IMG/VR virus record: IMGVR_UViG_3300022200_000023
Span: 1 to 64,000 of that record
Source of the DNA: a virus
DNA: 64,000 nucleotides
Reading direction: 5' to 3' (one strand)
In this document: one piece after another, positions 7,992-16,558 of the stretch
Position numbering within the stretch: position 1 is the first letter of the stretch
How the letters are laid out: every line of letters begins with the position of its first letter
Position numbers and translations under genes: made by a program
Notes under the pieces: generated by a model
Told to the model about the DNA's origin: nothing
The model's database searches: none
The model's input: only the letters and a program-made list of their open reading frames with translations

Positions 7992-8746
7992 TGAGGGCTC
8001 ACAGAGTGGATAGCGATGTCTGCTCCAAGTTTATTTCGGCTGGTGGTGATATCCAAGCCGGTGAGCTCGATTCGTAGCTCATCAATGGAGCGGATACGGT
8101 CATTGTTGTGTTCTAGCACAGCATCCGCGAGCCGGATAGTGTGCGGTAGCCATGCCCGCGCCTCTTGCGCTGCGGCATCGTTGAGTCGGCTGAAGATGTG
8201 CTCTCGGCTACGCCACATGGAATCAGCCAGCAGAGTCTTAAGCATCTCTGCTACGGAAAGGCTGTTGTTCTTACCAGTTACACGCCACTCGACGTATTCC
8301 CACCCCAGCTTTAGGGCCCAGTTCAACATATCCCTGTAGTACTGCTCGTCATCAGTGCCCGCAGGGAGGTGTTGTACGAACGAGTTCTTGAGCAGGCGGT
8401 TACGGAACACGTCTGTTTCAAAAAACAGAGCTCTGTAGGCTAGGACAGTATCTTCTTCCACCTCAGTGATAGAGAGGATCTCCCCTATGGGGGTGTTAGA
8501 GAATAGCAGCGCAGACAGCACAGTACGCGCGTACGGGATAGCGTTAAGGCACACTGCCTCGTAGACGCTGGCTACCACCTCTTCAGTACCATCAGACCGG
8601 ATGAAGTCCACCAGATAGTTCTGATGTCTGTCCGGAAACGTAGGCGCGGACCCGTGGTCCGTTTGTAGCCACTTAGTGACTTCCCGGTACCGGTAGTCGG
8701 GGGCCCTGTAGTAGCCCTGCGGGATTACTGTCCGGACGTGGTCCAT
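7988..8746 (-). CDS. Uncharacterised 252-residue protein
   Basis: The product begins MDHVRTVIPQGYYRAPDYRYREV and is mostly helical and acidic. A stretch near residues 95-120 (SNTPIGEILSITEVEEDTVLAYRALFF) has the spacing of a helix-turn-helix: a short helix, a turn, then a second helix. That could point to DNA binding, but the resemblance is weak. It lacks the K-T-A motif common in its neighbours. It overlaps its upstream neighbour by 22 bases. No firm role. Confidence 0.55.
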   Translation of the reverse strand: MDHVRTVIPQGYYRAPDYRYREVTKWLQTDHGSAPTFPDRHQNYLVDFIRSDGTEEVVASVYEAVCLNAIPYARTVLSALLFSNTPIGEILSITEVEEDTVLAYRALFFETDVFRNRLLKNSFVQHLPAGTDDEQYYRDMLNWALKLGWEYVEWRVTGKNNSLSVAEMLKTLLADSMWRSREHIFSRLNDAAAQEARAWLPHTIRLADAVLEHNNDRIRSIDELRIELTGLDITTSRNKLGADIAIHSVSPQ

Positions 8747-11013
8747 GTCGCGCTGCCTAGACCCTCAACACTGGGTGCCTCTGCAGCTAGAGTATGCCTA
8801 TCCAAACGGATAATCAAATCTCCAAGTCCGCGGAATACCTGCTTTAACTTCGCCTGGAGGGTAGAGAAGTCCTCCTCTCCAAGCTCTTCCATCAGGTCTC
8901 CCTGCTTCATGGCTACCGACAAAATGATGCGCCCCAGGGAGTCCAGAGACTTCTCCAGGTGAGGCAGGTACTGCGCTACTAGCTCTGTCATCTCAGCCGA
9001 CTGGACTAGAGAAGCCACTGCGGCCGTGTCGAATACACCTGCGTCACGAAGGTCCGCTGCGGCCTCCATGAATTCCGGGTTGATGGGGGGCGCCTGCATC
9101 TGTCCGCCAGGAGCACCGCCCATCATGGAGGGGTCACCGCCCATCATGGAGGGGTCACCGCCCATCATGGAGGGGTCACCGCCCATCATGGAGGGGTCAC
9201 CGCCCATCATGGAGGGATCCATGGGAGGCATCCCGCCACCGCCGCCCATCATGGAGGGATCCATGGGAGGCATCCCGCCACCGCCGCCCATCATCATGGG
9301 GTTAGCCTGCTTGAACAGCCCCGGCAGGTTGGCTAGCCGTGCAGCAGGAACAACATGAGCGGTCTTAGAGTACCCGGGGGAGATCTCTCTAAGGAAGTTG
9401 AGCGCTGCCTGAGCGTGAACTCCGTCAGCCGCTAACTTGTTGATAGCGCTGACGATGTTGCCTACGCGCTGGCCCTCGATGCTCCAGTCTCCCTGGCCCG
9501 AGTTCTTGACTCGCACCTGGTGGCTAGCCTGCTTCACCAGGCCTGCGGAGATGAGGTCCACTAGGGTAGACACGTCTTGCACCAGAGTCACTGCGTTGAT
9601 GCGGTTACGCAGCGCTACCGACTTGAAGTGCGCCGGGACAAAGACGGTGTTGCCCCCCGGAGGTGCGTGCAGCTTCTTTACCTTCAGTTTCTCACTGAGA
9701 ACAACGCTACCTCGAGCGGGAAGCTTGTTCCGGCGCTCGGAATTGAGGTCGGAGCCCCAACCATCCTCGCTTTCCCACCAGTCAACAATCTCCGCGCGAG
9801 ACTCTCCGTTGTCATTTTTAGTGACGCCCCGGGCCCGGAAAGGCTTAGTAGCCTGCCACATGCCCTGTGACACAGAGATTAGCGCCTGCTTACCATTGCG
9901 TAGCGTAGCAACAGTGTCTTTGTTGAGCGCAGTGGCTACAACGCCAACAGGCATGTCCTCTACAGTAGTAAGCGCAACTAGCCCGCCGGTGAGGGCGTAG
10001 TCCCCATTAGGGAAGAGTACTAGGAACCTATCGCCACGATCCCGCCACCTACTCCCATAAGGGCTCCGAATCTTGATGGGACGCGCTCTCTCCGCGTCAA
10101 CAAGGTCGTCCATGCACTCGGGGTTAATGAAGACCGCAGCAACGTGGATCTTCCCCTCGGAGTCGATGATCTTGTAGACGCCGCCTTCCGTGACCTCTTC
10201 GTAGGCTACCGGGTCGTCCATGTTGACAGGGATAGATGCAGTTTTACGCATGTCCCGGACGACGACGCCCTCCGAGCAGGCTGTTTGGTAGGCTACAGCA
10301 GCCCCCTTGCCAAAGGCAGCCCGGAAGTCTGTCGCAGGACTGTCTTGTGTGAGGACCCACACCTGCTGCGCAGGCGCGGAAGCAACCTTCTCGGCGTGCG
10401 GACGTAGAGACTTAGTCAGCCGTTCCGCCCCGTGGTACTCCACTGCAGCGCGCAGGCAGCGCGGGCTCTCTTTGAGAAGATTTGCGAACGCTACCTTGAC
10501 AGTGTTCGGTGCCTCTTCGAGGAAGTCGCACAGGTTCATCTGTGCGCTAGCGTAGCTAAACCGGCCACTAGACGGAGGCGTAGTTATTCCCCGCAGGTCC
10601 ACCCCAGCGTTGGCGGAGTCCGGAGCTTCCGCAGGACCGCCTAGAGGGGTGTCCGTGTCTTTTTCTATTTCCTCGAGCCATGCCTTGTCCAGCGGTAGGA
10701 ACGCGTCAGCATCCTTGTCGTACATGACCTCGGGCGGATCGACCTTATCCCCCGCTAGCACCACAGGTACGTAGATGAACTTCTGCCCCAAAGCTACGAT
10801 GAACACACCGGTGGCCCGCGACTCATCAAGACTGGAGTCCAGAACCTTGAACGTCACGATGGAGTCCAGAAGCCGGGGCATCTTGCTCTCTAGCATGGTG
10901 TACGCCAGCGTAGAGAACATCTGGTCAAAGACGCCCTGCTCAGGGGAGTCCGGAGGGCCCGCGGTCATGAACGCGTTAGTGCGCGGGGAGATAGCAGCAA
11001 GCTTAACGGTCAT
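8725..11013 (-). CDS. Large virion-type protein with GDPSMMG repeats
   Basis: 762 residues, the largest unrecognised protein of the head operon. It begins MTVKLAAISPRTNAF. A mixed alpha/beta region of about 560 residues carries K-x-A motifs throughout (TVKVAF, AEKVAS, MRKTAS, VKQAS, INKLAA, SKTAHV). Near residues 570-635 lies a low-complexity linker of MMGGGGGMPPMDPSMM and GDPSMMG repeats. A C-terminal helical region ends the protein. It sits in an unbroken run of overlapping genes. A tape, portal-vestibule or ejected inner protein are all conceivable; the sequence does not settle it. Confidence 0.6.
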   Translation of the reverse strand: MTVKLAAISPRTNAFMTAGPPDSPEQGVFDQMFSTLAYTMLESKMPRLLDSIVTFKVLDSSLDESRATGVFIVALGQKFIYVPVVLAGDKVDPPEVMYDKDADAFLPLDKAWLEEIEKDTDTPLGGPAEAPDSANAGVDLRGITTPPSSGRFSYASAQMNLCDFLEEAPNTVKVAFANLLKESPRCLRAAVEYHGAERLTKSLRPHAEKVASAPAQQVWVLTQDSPATDFRAAFGKGAAVAYQTACSEGVVVRDMRKTASIPVNMDDPVAYEEVTEGGVYKIIDSEGKIHVAAVFINPECMDDLVDAERARPIKIRSPYGSRWRDRGDRFLVLFPNGDYALTGGLVALTTVEDMPVGVVATALNKDTVATLRNGKQALISVSQGMWQATKPFRARGVTKNDNGESRAEIVDWWESEDGWGSDLNSERRNKLPARGSVVLSEKLKVKKLHAPPGGNTVFVPAHFKSVALRNRINAVTLVQDVSTLVDLISAGLVKQASHQVRVKNSGQGDWSIEGQRVGNIVSAINKLAADGVHAQAALNFLREISPGYSKTAHVVPAARLANLPGLFKQANPMMMGGGGGMPPMDPSMMGGGGGMPPMDPSMMGGDPSMMGGDPSMMGGDPSMMGGDPSMMGGAPGGQMQAPPINPEFMEAAADLRDAGVFDTAAVASLVQSAEMTELVAQYLPHLEKSLDSLGRIILSVAMKQGDLMEELGEEDFSTLQAKLKQVFRGLGDLIIRLDRHTLAAEAPSVEGLGSATWTTSGQ
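9109..9300. repeat. Tandem coding repeats (21-bp and 42-bp units)
   Basis: About five near-identical 21-base units reading CCGCCCATCATGGAGGGGTC plus A are followed by two 42-base units containing GGATCCATGGGAGGCATCCC. On the minus strand they encode GDPSMMG repeats and GGGGGMPPMDPSMM repeats. The near-perfect identity of the units suggests recent expansion by slippage or unequal recombination. Confidence 0.9.
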
Positions 11014-11615
11014 GTGTCGGTACCCTTAGTTGAGAGAATCTGGCCTAGGTAAACAGTAGGCGCGGCCAGGCCATGAATGTAGTGTTGTAGCAAAGATGGC
11101 AGTAGGCGCCCAGCAGACCTGAGTTTTTGGTCTGCACTGCCTACAGCATTAACGGTAGCTTTGGTCTCTTCATAGAGACTTGGTAGGGCTAGTGCTGCAC
11201 TGACGCCTGCCAACGGCGCCAGGACTGCATTCCTAGTGTCCTTGTCCTGCACCATAGACCCGAGGGTCATGCTCACCGGTAACGCTGCAATGGAATTGAT
11301 GAGGTTGGCTTTGTTGCTTAGAGCCAGCAAGCTCTTGTACGTAGGCGACGCTCTCCCAACGCTCCTGGCGTGGCCGGCTTCGTGAGCAAGCTCATCTCCA
11401 GAAGGCGCAGCTAAAGAGATAACGTCTAGCTCGGGGGAGTAATGAGACTCCCCCGTGCCTACTTGTACGTCCTTGAGTTCTGGGGCTCTGGATAGAATAC
11501 GCTTAGCGCGGTCTCTGACCTCGTGGGCTTCTTCCGCGCTAGCGTTCGGGAAAAGGTCCTGGACCCCGCTGAGAGTTACGAGGTCCTGAAACCTAACTGT
11601 GTGACTCGCGGACAC
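11010..11615 (-). CDS. Membrane-associated zinc metallopeptidase-like protein (HEAGH)
   Basis: 201 residues, starting with GTG at 11615. It carries a zincin signature, DELAHEAGHARS, at about residues 74-85, where HEAGH supplies two zinc-binding histidines and the catalytic glutamate. Two hydrophobic segments follow (NLINSIAALPVSMTLGSMV and AVLAPLAGVSAALALPSLY), so the enzyme is probably membrane-bound. No third zinc ligand can be named with certainty. It overlaps the next virion gene by 4 bases. A peptidase in this position could process virion proteins or act on the host envelope during entry; both are inferences. Confidence 0.6.
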   Translation of the reverse strand: MSASHTVRFQDLVTLSGVQDLFPNASAEEAHEVRDRAKRILSRAPELKDVQVGTGESHYSPELDVISLAAPSGDELAHEAGHARSVGRASPTYKSLLALSNKANLINSIAALPVSMTLGSMVQDKDTRNAVLAPLAGVSAALALPSLYEETKATVNAVGSADQKLRSAGRLLPSLLQHYIHGLAAPTVYLGQILSTKGTDT

Positions 11616-11626
11616 AAAGGGAAGCC

Positions 11627-12787
11627 TTAGCGGCCCAGACCCAGCTGGCGGAGGATGTTGGTGGCCGCAGCGGCCTCCTTCTCCTCAACAGCAGCCTCGT
11701 CCTTCTTCTCTTCCTCCGCCTTCTCCTCCGCCATCTCCTCTTCCGCAGCGGCCTCTTCGGCGGCCTTGGTCAGGCGGCGGATGTACTGACCGCGCTCCTC
11801 GTTGGTCATGCCAATCATGGTGCGTAGCGCAGCTAGCTTGTTATGGTTGGAGAGGCCCTCGGGGAGAAAGTGACCTACCTCCGACGCGGTCTTGCGAAGC
11901 AGGTACTCAAACGCCCGGTCCGCAGCGACCTTGCCCTCGAGCTTGAGGTCCGTGGGAGCGCCCGGGTGCGACTGCTCCTGGCCCTGCTGCACCGAAGGCT
12001 CGCTGACCGGAGGACGCTCGTTGGCGTAGCCGTCCGGGCGCTTGCTGCCCTCCGCATCACCCTCGGCGGTGTGATCCAGCTCCGAAACGTGCTGGCCGGC
12101 TTCGACGCCGCCGCCCGTAGCACCCTTGAGGTCCGACGGGTTCATCTCACCCATGGCGAGCTTACGCAGAATCGCTGCAGCCGTGGGCCCGTCAAGGTTC
12201 ACGTTGGCGGAAGCCGACTTACCGTTACCGGAGTGGTCAAACACGTAGGTGCTGGTGGGAGCACCAGGGTGCATGGTCTGCTGGCCCTGCTGCGCAGCGG
12301 GGTGCATCTCCATAGCCGGACGCTGGTTGGCGTAGCTCTCCGGACGCTTCTGCGCCTCAACCGAGCCTTCCTGCGTAATGGCCGCAGCCTGCGACAGGTG
12401 GTTGCCCGGGTTGTCCATGCCACCGCCGGTAGCACCGATGTCCGACGCGCGCTTAGCATAAGCAACGGCCCGCTGCGCACGATTTAGAAGAGCAGCCTCC
12501 TTGGAGGCTTCCTCCTCCGCCAGCTCCAGGAGCTCTTCCTCGGGCGAGGGCTCTGCGTCACCGGTAGCCTCCGCCAGCTCCAGGAGCTTAGCAGCTACGT
12601 CGCCAGTGACCTCCTCAGGAACCTCTTCCTCCGCGACGGCGAGCTCCAGGGGAATTTCGTCGGCAGCCACCTCCGCAGCCAGGTCAGCCATGGCTTCGTT
12701 AGCGTACTTGCCAATAGCGCCAGCGCGGACTAGCGCGTTCTGGACGCCGCGAACGTAGGCGACCTTGAACAGCTTAGGTGTACTCAT
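11627..12787 (-). CDS. Acidic virion-type protein with N-terminal AY-x-x-G signature and internal duplication
   Basis: I start it at ATG 12787 (MSTPKLFKVAYVRGVQNAL), preceded by GGAGAG at 8 bases; an ATG at 12835 is the alternative. The product has 386 residues. It shares the N-terminal AY-x-x-G pattern with several other virion-type genes. It holds two related segments: GATGGGMDNPGNH to HPGAPTSTYVF, and GATGGGVEAGQH to HPGAPTDLKLE, each with an E-G-S-x(3-4)-KRP and ANxRP core, so an internal duplication is clear. The C-terminal end is a highly charged Glu/Lys/Ala helix. Not recognised. Confidence 0.6.
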   Translation of the reverse strand: MSTPKLFKVAYVRGVQNALVRAGAIGKYANEAMADLAAEVAADEIPLELAVAEEEVPEEVTGDVAAKLLELAEATGDAEPSPEEELLELAEEEASKEAALLNRAQRAVAYAKRASDIGATGGGMDNPGNHLSQAAAITQEGSVEAQKRPESYANQRPAMEMHPAAQQGQQTMHPGAPTSTYVFDHSGNGKSASANVNLDGPTAAAILRKLAMGEMNPSDLKGATGGGVEAGQHVSELDHTAEGDAEGSKRPDGYANERPPVSEPSVQQGQEQSHPGAPTDLKLEGKVAADRAFEYLLRKTASEVGHFLPEGLSNHNKLAALRTMIGMTNEERGQYIRRLTKAAEEAAAEEEMAEEKAEEEKKDEAAVEEKEAAAATNILRQLGLGR

Positions 12788-12859
12788 TAGTCCAACTCTC
12801 CGGTGGATATTAGTTCCGTTGCAATCATGGTTCATCCCTTTAGCAATTGCAACTGTGGT

Positions 12860-13552
12860 TCATACAAAAACGGGTGCCTGTTGCACCGCAGGAGAAGCGG
12901 GTTTGTAAACAGTCATGTCTCGGCCCCATTGGTTTCCGACTCCCAACTCCGGAGCTAACTCGCCGGGGGCCAGTTGCACTTCTTTCTTGGGAAACAGGCG
13001 CCCCACACTACCTCCTAGGTAACCTCCAGCTAGAGACCCCGCAATCCCAAACGGCCCGCCCAACGCGTACCCCGCTATCTCCCCCAGGCCGCCTGCCGCG
13101 CCCGCTGCGTCACCAGTGGCAGCTGAGTGCGCAGCTAACCCGATAGGAAGCGCGGCGCCCAGAGTTAGGTTACCCGCACCCATAGCTCCGGAACCGGCAG
13201 CCCCGAGAAGCCCTTTAGTACGGTCCCAGCCCCCCAGGTCCTTGTTTCTAAATTTAGCCCAGTTCTCCTTCATCCCGGGGCTAAACGCGAAGTCCCCTCG
13301 GATGATGCCACCTTTGCCTAGGATGCCGCCCTGGTCATACCGAGCCTTCAGGATCTTATGAGGGCTCTTGTCGCCTAAAAAGATGCCGCCAAGGAAGCCT
13401 CTCTGCAGGTCCGGGTTAATCCACCCAGACTCATTTACGTACTTCCGTGCTTCGCGGAGTTGTCTGCCTTTCAGGGCTTTGCCAAAGAGAACCTCTTTGA
13501 CTCCAGCTTCTTTGACTAAAACGTCAGCAGCGATAGTAGCCGGAGTCTTCAT
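12860..13552 (-). CDS. Gly/Ala-rich virion-type membrane-active protein
   Basis: 230 residues. It begins MKTPATIAADVLVKEAGVKEV, and residues 115-190 form long Gly/Ala hydrophobic stretches (GLLGAAGSGAMGAGNLTLGA, then GGLGEIAGYALGGPFGIAGS), typical of membrane-inserting glycine-zipper segments. A proline-rich hydrophobic tail ends the protein. It overlaps the RNA polymerase beta' C-terminal gene by one base. It may help an injected polymerase or DNA cross the cell envelope, which is speculation from its company. Confidence 0.55.
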   Translation of the reverse strand: MKTPATIAADVLVKEAGVKEVLFGKALKGRQLREARKYVNESGWINPDLQRGFLGGIFLGDKSPHKILKARYDQGGILGKGGIIRGDFAFSPGMKENWAKFRNKDLGGWDRTKGLLGAAGSGAMGAGNLTLGAALPIGLAAHSAATGDAAGAAGGLGEIAGYALGGPFGIAGSLAGGYLGGSVGRLFPKKEVQLAPGELAPELGVGNQWGRDMTVYKPASPAVQQAPVFV

Positions 13553-15333
13553 CAGTACTCACCGCGAGGGCCTTTGCCTAGCTCTTTACCGAATACTATA
13601 GCGGTGTACGGGGTGTTGCTATGGAGGTCGGAACTTTCTCCGTACTGCGCGGCCTGCAGGAAGTTAGCTTTCTGGTACCTGTGGGCCATCCGCTCCATCC
13701 AGTTAGGGTTGAGCAGCGGTACTCGCGAGGCCGACTTCATGACGGCGACTAACTCAGGCGGCTTATCGTTTACCGAGACAGACTTGATCCCTGCACTCGA
13801 CAGATCTTTGGCGACACTGTCTGTGACGGTAGTGCCTGCGGTGTAGTGCAGAGCACTCTCTGCAAGCACGCGCCCTTTAGCTCCAGCTAGAGAACTCTGC
13901 GTAGCGTTATTAGCGTACGCAGCTCTAGCAACGTTGTAGGGGACTATATCCCCCGGCAGGTAGTCGCCCACCGGGCTACGCACTTCCACGGAGTTAAGGT
14001 GTGCTTTTGCCATCACCTCAAAGTGGCGCGGGTCCACGGTCTGTCCAGCGTCGCTGTAGACCTTTTTGAAAGCGTCAACAACGTACTTGCGGCCGGCACC
14101 CAGCCCTTTGTGCTGCACAACCTCGTGTGGCGCAGGGATGCCATCCGTTAGCACGTCTCCTGCCTCGAGCTTGTCCCCGCTCTTCACGTTTAGCTTGCGG
14201 CTAGGAGGAACGTAGTGCTTGGTGTTGCCTACGTGTACGTTGAACCCGCCTTGCGCGGCTTCCTGAACGTTGGTTACTTTACCCGCCTGTTGCGCAAGGA
14301 TGGCCTTGCCCGAAAAGCTAGACGGGATTTCTAAGAACTGACGCACGGCAGCGACGCCTCCGGGGATATCGCTGCTCGCGTCCTCAGTGAGGGACACTCC
14401 GTGCTTGGAACTCAGGGCCATCTGAGTTAGCGGCTCCGCCATGACCTGCGCTGCGCGGACGCCTACGTTGTCGCCAATGTTATAGTCCGCGCCAGTGGTG
14501 GTCTTCCCTTGACATCTCTGGCAGACCCCCTTCGGGGCCTCGCAGGTCATAGGAGAACGTACGCGCGTAGTTCCGGATGTCTTAGCTAAGGACCGCTGTT
14601 CGCGCACATCAATGGGGGAGTTACTACCCACTTTGAACCGCCCAATCAAAGATGGGTCGTCATTAGGAAGGCTGATACCGTTGCGCGTCTTGCAGTCGTC
14701 CAGGCTCACCACCTCCCCGGACATCATCATAGCCATCAGGTTGCCGAGCTCCCCTGGGTCGGCTGTGCCCAACTGGCCTTTGATGACCTGCCCACGACTC
14801 TCGTCCCCGGTGAGCCATGCTTCTGCGGGGGACAGCCCCTCCGCGTAGGAACGCTGGATGAAGTACGGGACCGGTTTCCCAGAAAAGTCGCCCACCACGG
14901 CCTGACCGGTAGTGGTCTTCATTAACTGCGCCGTAGACCCGCGACCCCCAGAGCTGGCCATCAGCCCCATGTCCCCGGGGTGCTTCTTAGTAATGTCTAG
15001 GAATTTGTCCTGCGCCTCTAGCAAAAGCTTAGTAGCAGCCTTGGGGTCAGTGGTGCGCTTTAGACGAGAGTTGATGTCTTTGACGACCTGGTCCCGCTCT
15101 TTGTACATGGGGGCGATGTCATCAAGCCCTACAGAGATCCCCTCATACGTAGCGAACTGGTCCCCGATCTCTTTGATCTTAGCTATAGAGCCCGCGTAAC
15201 CCGTAGGGTTGCTACGCGCGTAATCCAGTACAGCGTTCTTAAGTACCTTCTTGGAAATAGTACCGTTGATGCGGTACTCCTCTGGCAGCTGTGCGTTTAC
15301 CAGCGCACTGCCAAGGGTGCCTGTGATGGCCAT
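13552..15333 (-). CDS. Phage RNA polymerase, beta' C-terminal half
   Basis: 593 residues matching the C-terminal half of bacterial beta'. The bridge-helix hallmark SGGRGSTAQLMKTTTGQ is at about 128-144 (SGARGS-x-Q in bacteria). A trigger-loop region follows with YFIQRSYAEGLSPAEAW and GTADPGELGNLM. Next come the zinc site of beta', DDCKT plus SPMTCEAPKGVCQRC, and the conserved NVGVRAAQVMAEPLTQMAL (bacterial VGVIAAQSIGEPGTQL). It would pair with the fused beta-beta' protein at 17045 to complete the active centre. Four small genes separate the halves. Shorter than bacterial equivalents. No alpha or omega subunit is in the window. Confidence 0.93.
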   Translation of the reverse strand: MAITGTLGSALVNAQLPEEYRINGTISKKVLKNAVLDYARSNPTGYAGSIAKIKEIGDQFATYEGISVGLDDIAPMYKERDQVVKDINSRLKRTTDPKAATKLLLEAQDKFLDITKKHPGDMGLMASSGGRGSTAQLMKTTTGQAVVGDFSGKPVPYFIQRSYAEGLSPAEAWLTGDESRGQVIKGQLGTADPGELGNLMAMMMSGEVVSLDDCKTRNGISLPNDDPSLIGRFKVGSNSPIDVREQRSLAKTSGTTRVRSPMTCEAPKGVCQRCQGKTTTGADYNIGDNVGVRAAQVMAEPLTQMALSSKHGVSLTEDASSDIPGGVAAVRQFLEIPSSFSGKAILAQQAGKVTNVQEAAQGGFNVHVGNTKHYVPPSRKLNVKSGDKLEAGDVLTDGIPAPHEVVQHKGLGAGRKYVVDAFKKVYSDAGQTVDPRHFEVMAKAHLNSVEVRSPVGDYLPGDIVPYNVARAAYANNATQSSLAGAKGRVLAESALHYTAGTTVTDSVAKDLSSAGIKSVSVNDKPPELVAVMKSASRVPLLNPNWMERMAHRYQKANFLQAAQYGESSDLHSNTPYTAIVFGKELGKGPRGEY

Positions 15334-15657
15334 TTACCGCCTCTCACGATTCATAAACGCGTTAGCACCCTGCCACCCGCCTACCCCGCCGAGCAAGCCT
15401 AGGAGAGTTTTACTCACCGTGCTCTGCCCCAAACCACCTAGGAGCCTAGCCCCCGCTACAGCGGAGGCGCCTTGAGCAGCGCCCTGCCCTTTAGTAGCAG
15501 GGGTAGCCAGCAAGGACCCAGGGACACCCCCTGTCATGGTCGTAATGCCGCCCGCCAGGCCACCAGCCAGCAGCGAAGGCAGCAAATCAATGCCAGCGTG
15601 CTTTTGCAGGTCTTCTCGAGCCATAGCAGCCCCGATAGCGTAGGCTCTATCAAGCAT
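15334..15657 (-). CDS. Small hydrophobic virion-type protein with AY-x-IG N-terminus
   Basis: 107 residues, beginning MLDRAYAIGAAMAREDLQKHAG, one of five products in the window with this N-terminal pattern. Most of the remainder is Gly/Ala/Leu-rich (LLAGGLAGGITTMTGGVPGS, then TLLGLLGGVGGWQGANAF), able to insert into membrane. It lies directly between the beta' C-terminal gene and another gene of the same type. Unknown function. Confidence 0.58.
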   Translation of the reverse strand: MLDRAYAIGAAMAREDLQKHAGIDLLPSLLAGGLAGGITTMTGGVPGSLLATPATKGQGAAQGASAVAGARLLGGLGQSTVSKTLLGLLGGVGGWQGANAFMNRERR

Positions 15658-15658
15658 T

Positions 15659-16327
15659 TCAGAACCCTCCTACCGGGTTGAAGTAGTTTACCGGGCGACC
15701 GCCAAGCCCTAGGTGCTGGGCTCCGTACTCACCACCTGACTGACCAACCCCATAGAGCATCATAGAACCACCAAGACCGCCTGCGAGGCCCATGGCTTTG
15801 GGGGCGAGTCCGCCTACCATCTGGCCTATGCTCTTGTCGCTATTGGCAAAAGCGTTCGCCTTGCCCTTAAAGAAGCCGGAGGCGTCAGCCCCTGCGAAAG
15901 ACTTGGCTTTGGCATTGAGGTAATCACGGAACTTGGAATCAGCGCCGCCTAGGTTAGCAAAAGCTGCCCCAGGCTTAGTTTTGCCGAGGCTACGGCCGAT
16001 GCTATTACCCACCCCCTTGGCCACTCCTTTACCCGCGTGCCACCCCGCTGCGCCAGCTAAGCCTCCAGCAGCGCCACCAAGGAAGCCCTTCCAGCGCTCC
16101 CCTTCGTTAGCGGTAGCAGCGCCTAAAATCCCGGATCCAATGGGGGCCCCAATCCACTCAGCCCCGGGGCCGCCCATACCCGCCCCCCACTTTAACGCTT
16201 TGAAGCCTGTGGACTTAGGGAAAGCTTTAGTGGCGTTCCACAAGCCTCTAACGGCGCCGAAGATAGCTTCCTTGGTGAAGTCCTCTTCGGCCTGCGCCGC
16301 CCCCAGCCTATAGGCCTGGCCTAGCAT
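15659..16327 (-). CDS. Gly-rich virion-type protein with AY-x-LG N-terminus
   Basis: 222 residues, beginning MLGQAYRLGAAQAEEDFTKEA, closely parallel to the start of its downstream neighbour. The middle contains long Gly/Ala segments (GAATANEGERWKGFLGGAAG, then GLAGAAGWHAGKGVAKGVG) and the C-terminus is glycine-rich with little charge. The shared start and composition suggest that the two genes arose by duplication or share a targeting tag. Function unknown. Confidence 0.58.
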   Translation of the reverse strand: MLGQAYRLGAAQAEEDFTKEAIFGAVRGLWNATKAFPKSTGFKALKWGAGMGGPGAEWIGAPIGSGILGAATANEGERWKGFLGGAAGGLAGAAGWHAGKGVAKGVGNSIGRSLGKTKPGAAFANLGGADSKFRDYLNAKAKSFAGADASGFFKGKANAFANSDKSIGQMVGGLAPKAMGLAGGLGGSMMLYGVGQSGGEYGAQHLGLGGRPVNYFNPVGGF

Positions 16328-16558
16328 TTAGTACTCAACCGGGGCAGAAAGGTCCATCTTGGAACCCCACGTGACCTTGGTAGTTACGTCATCCGGAGAC
16401 TGGTCCGCCAGGTCCACTGTAAGGTCGGCTTGCGCTTCGGGCTCTTTCATGCTCTTCACGCTGTCTGTGAAGGCTTGGATACCCTTACTGTTGGGAGGCG
16501 CCATCCCTACCTCGGCTAACGCAAGCTTGACCCCCAGTTGGTACGCAATCTTAAGCAT
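16328..16558 (-). CDS. Small protein with AY-x-LG N-terminus
   Basis: 76 residues, beginning MLKIAYQLGVKLALAEVGMAP. Only the first 20 residues resemble its neighbours; the rest is polar and acidic, with no membrane segment. It overlaps the upstream holin-like gene by 8 bases. The shared N-terminus attached to otherwise unrelated proteins suggests a tag and not a common fold. Confidence 0.58.
   Translation of the reverse strand: MLKIAYQLGVKLALAEVGMAPPNSKGIQAFTDSVKSMKEPEAQADLTVDLADQSPDDVTTKVTWGSKMDLSAPVEY

Noticed and set aside
9109-9300. CRISPR-like repeat array
   Set aside because: Repeats are contiguous 21- and 42-base units in frame with no spacers, and encode a glycine/methionine linker.
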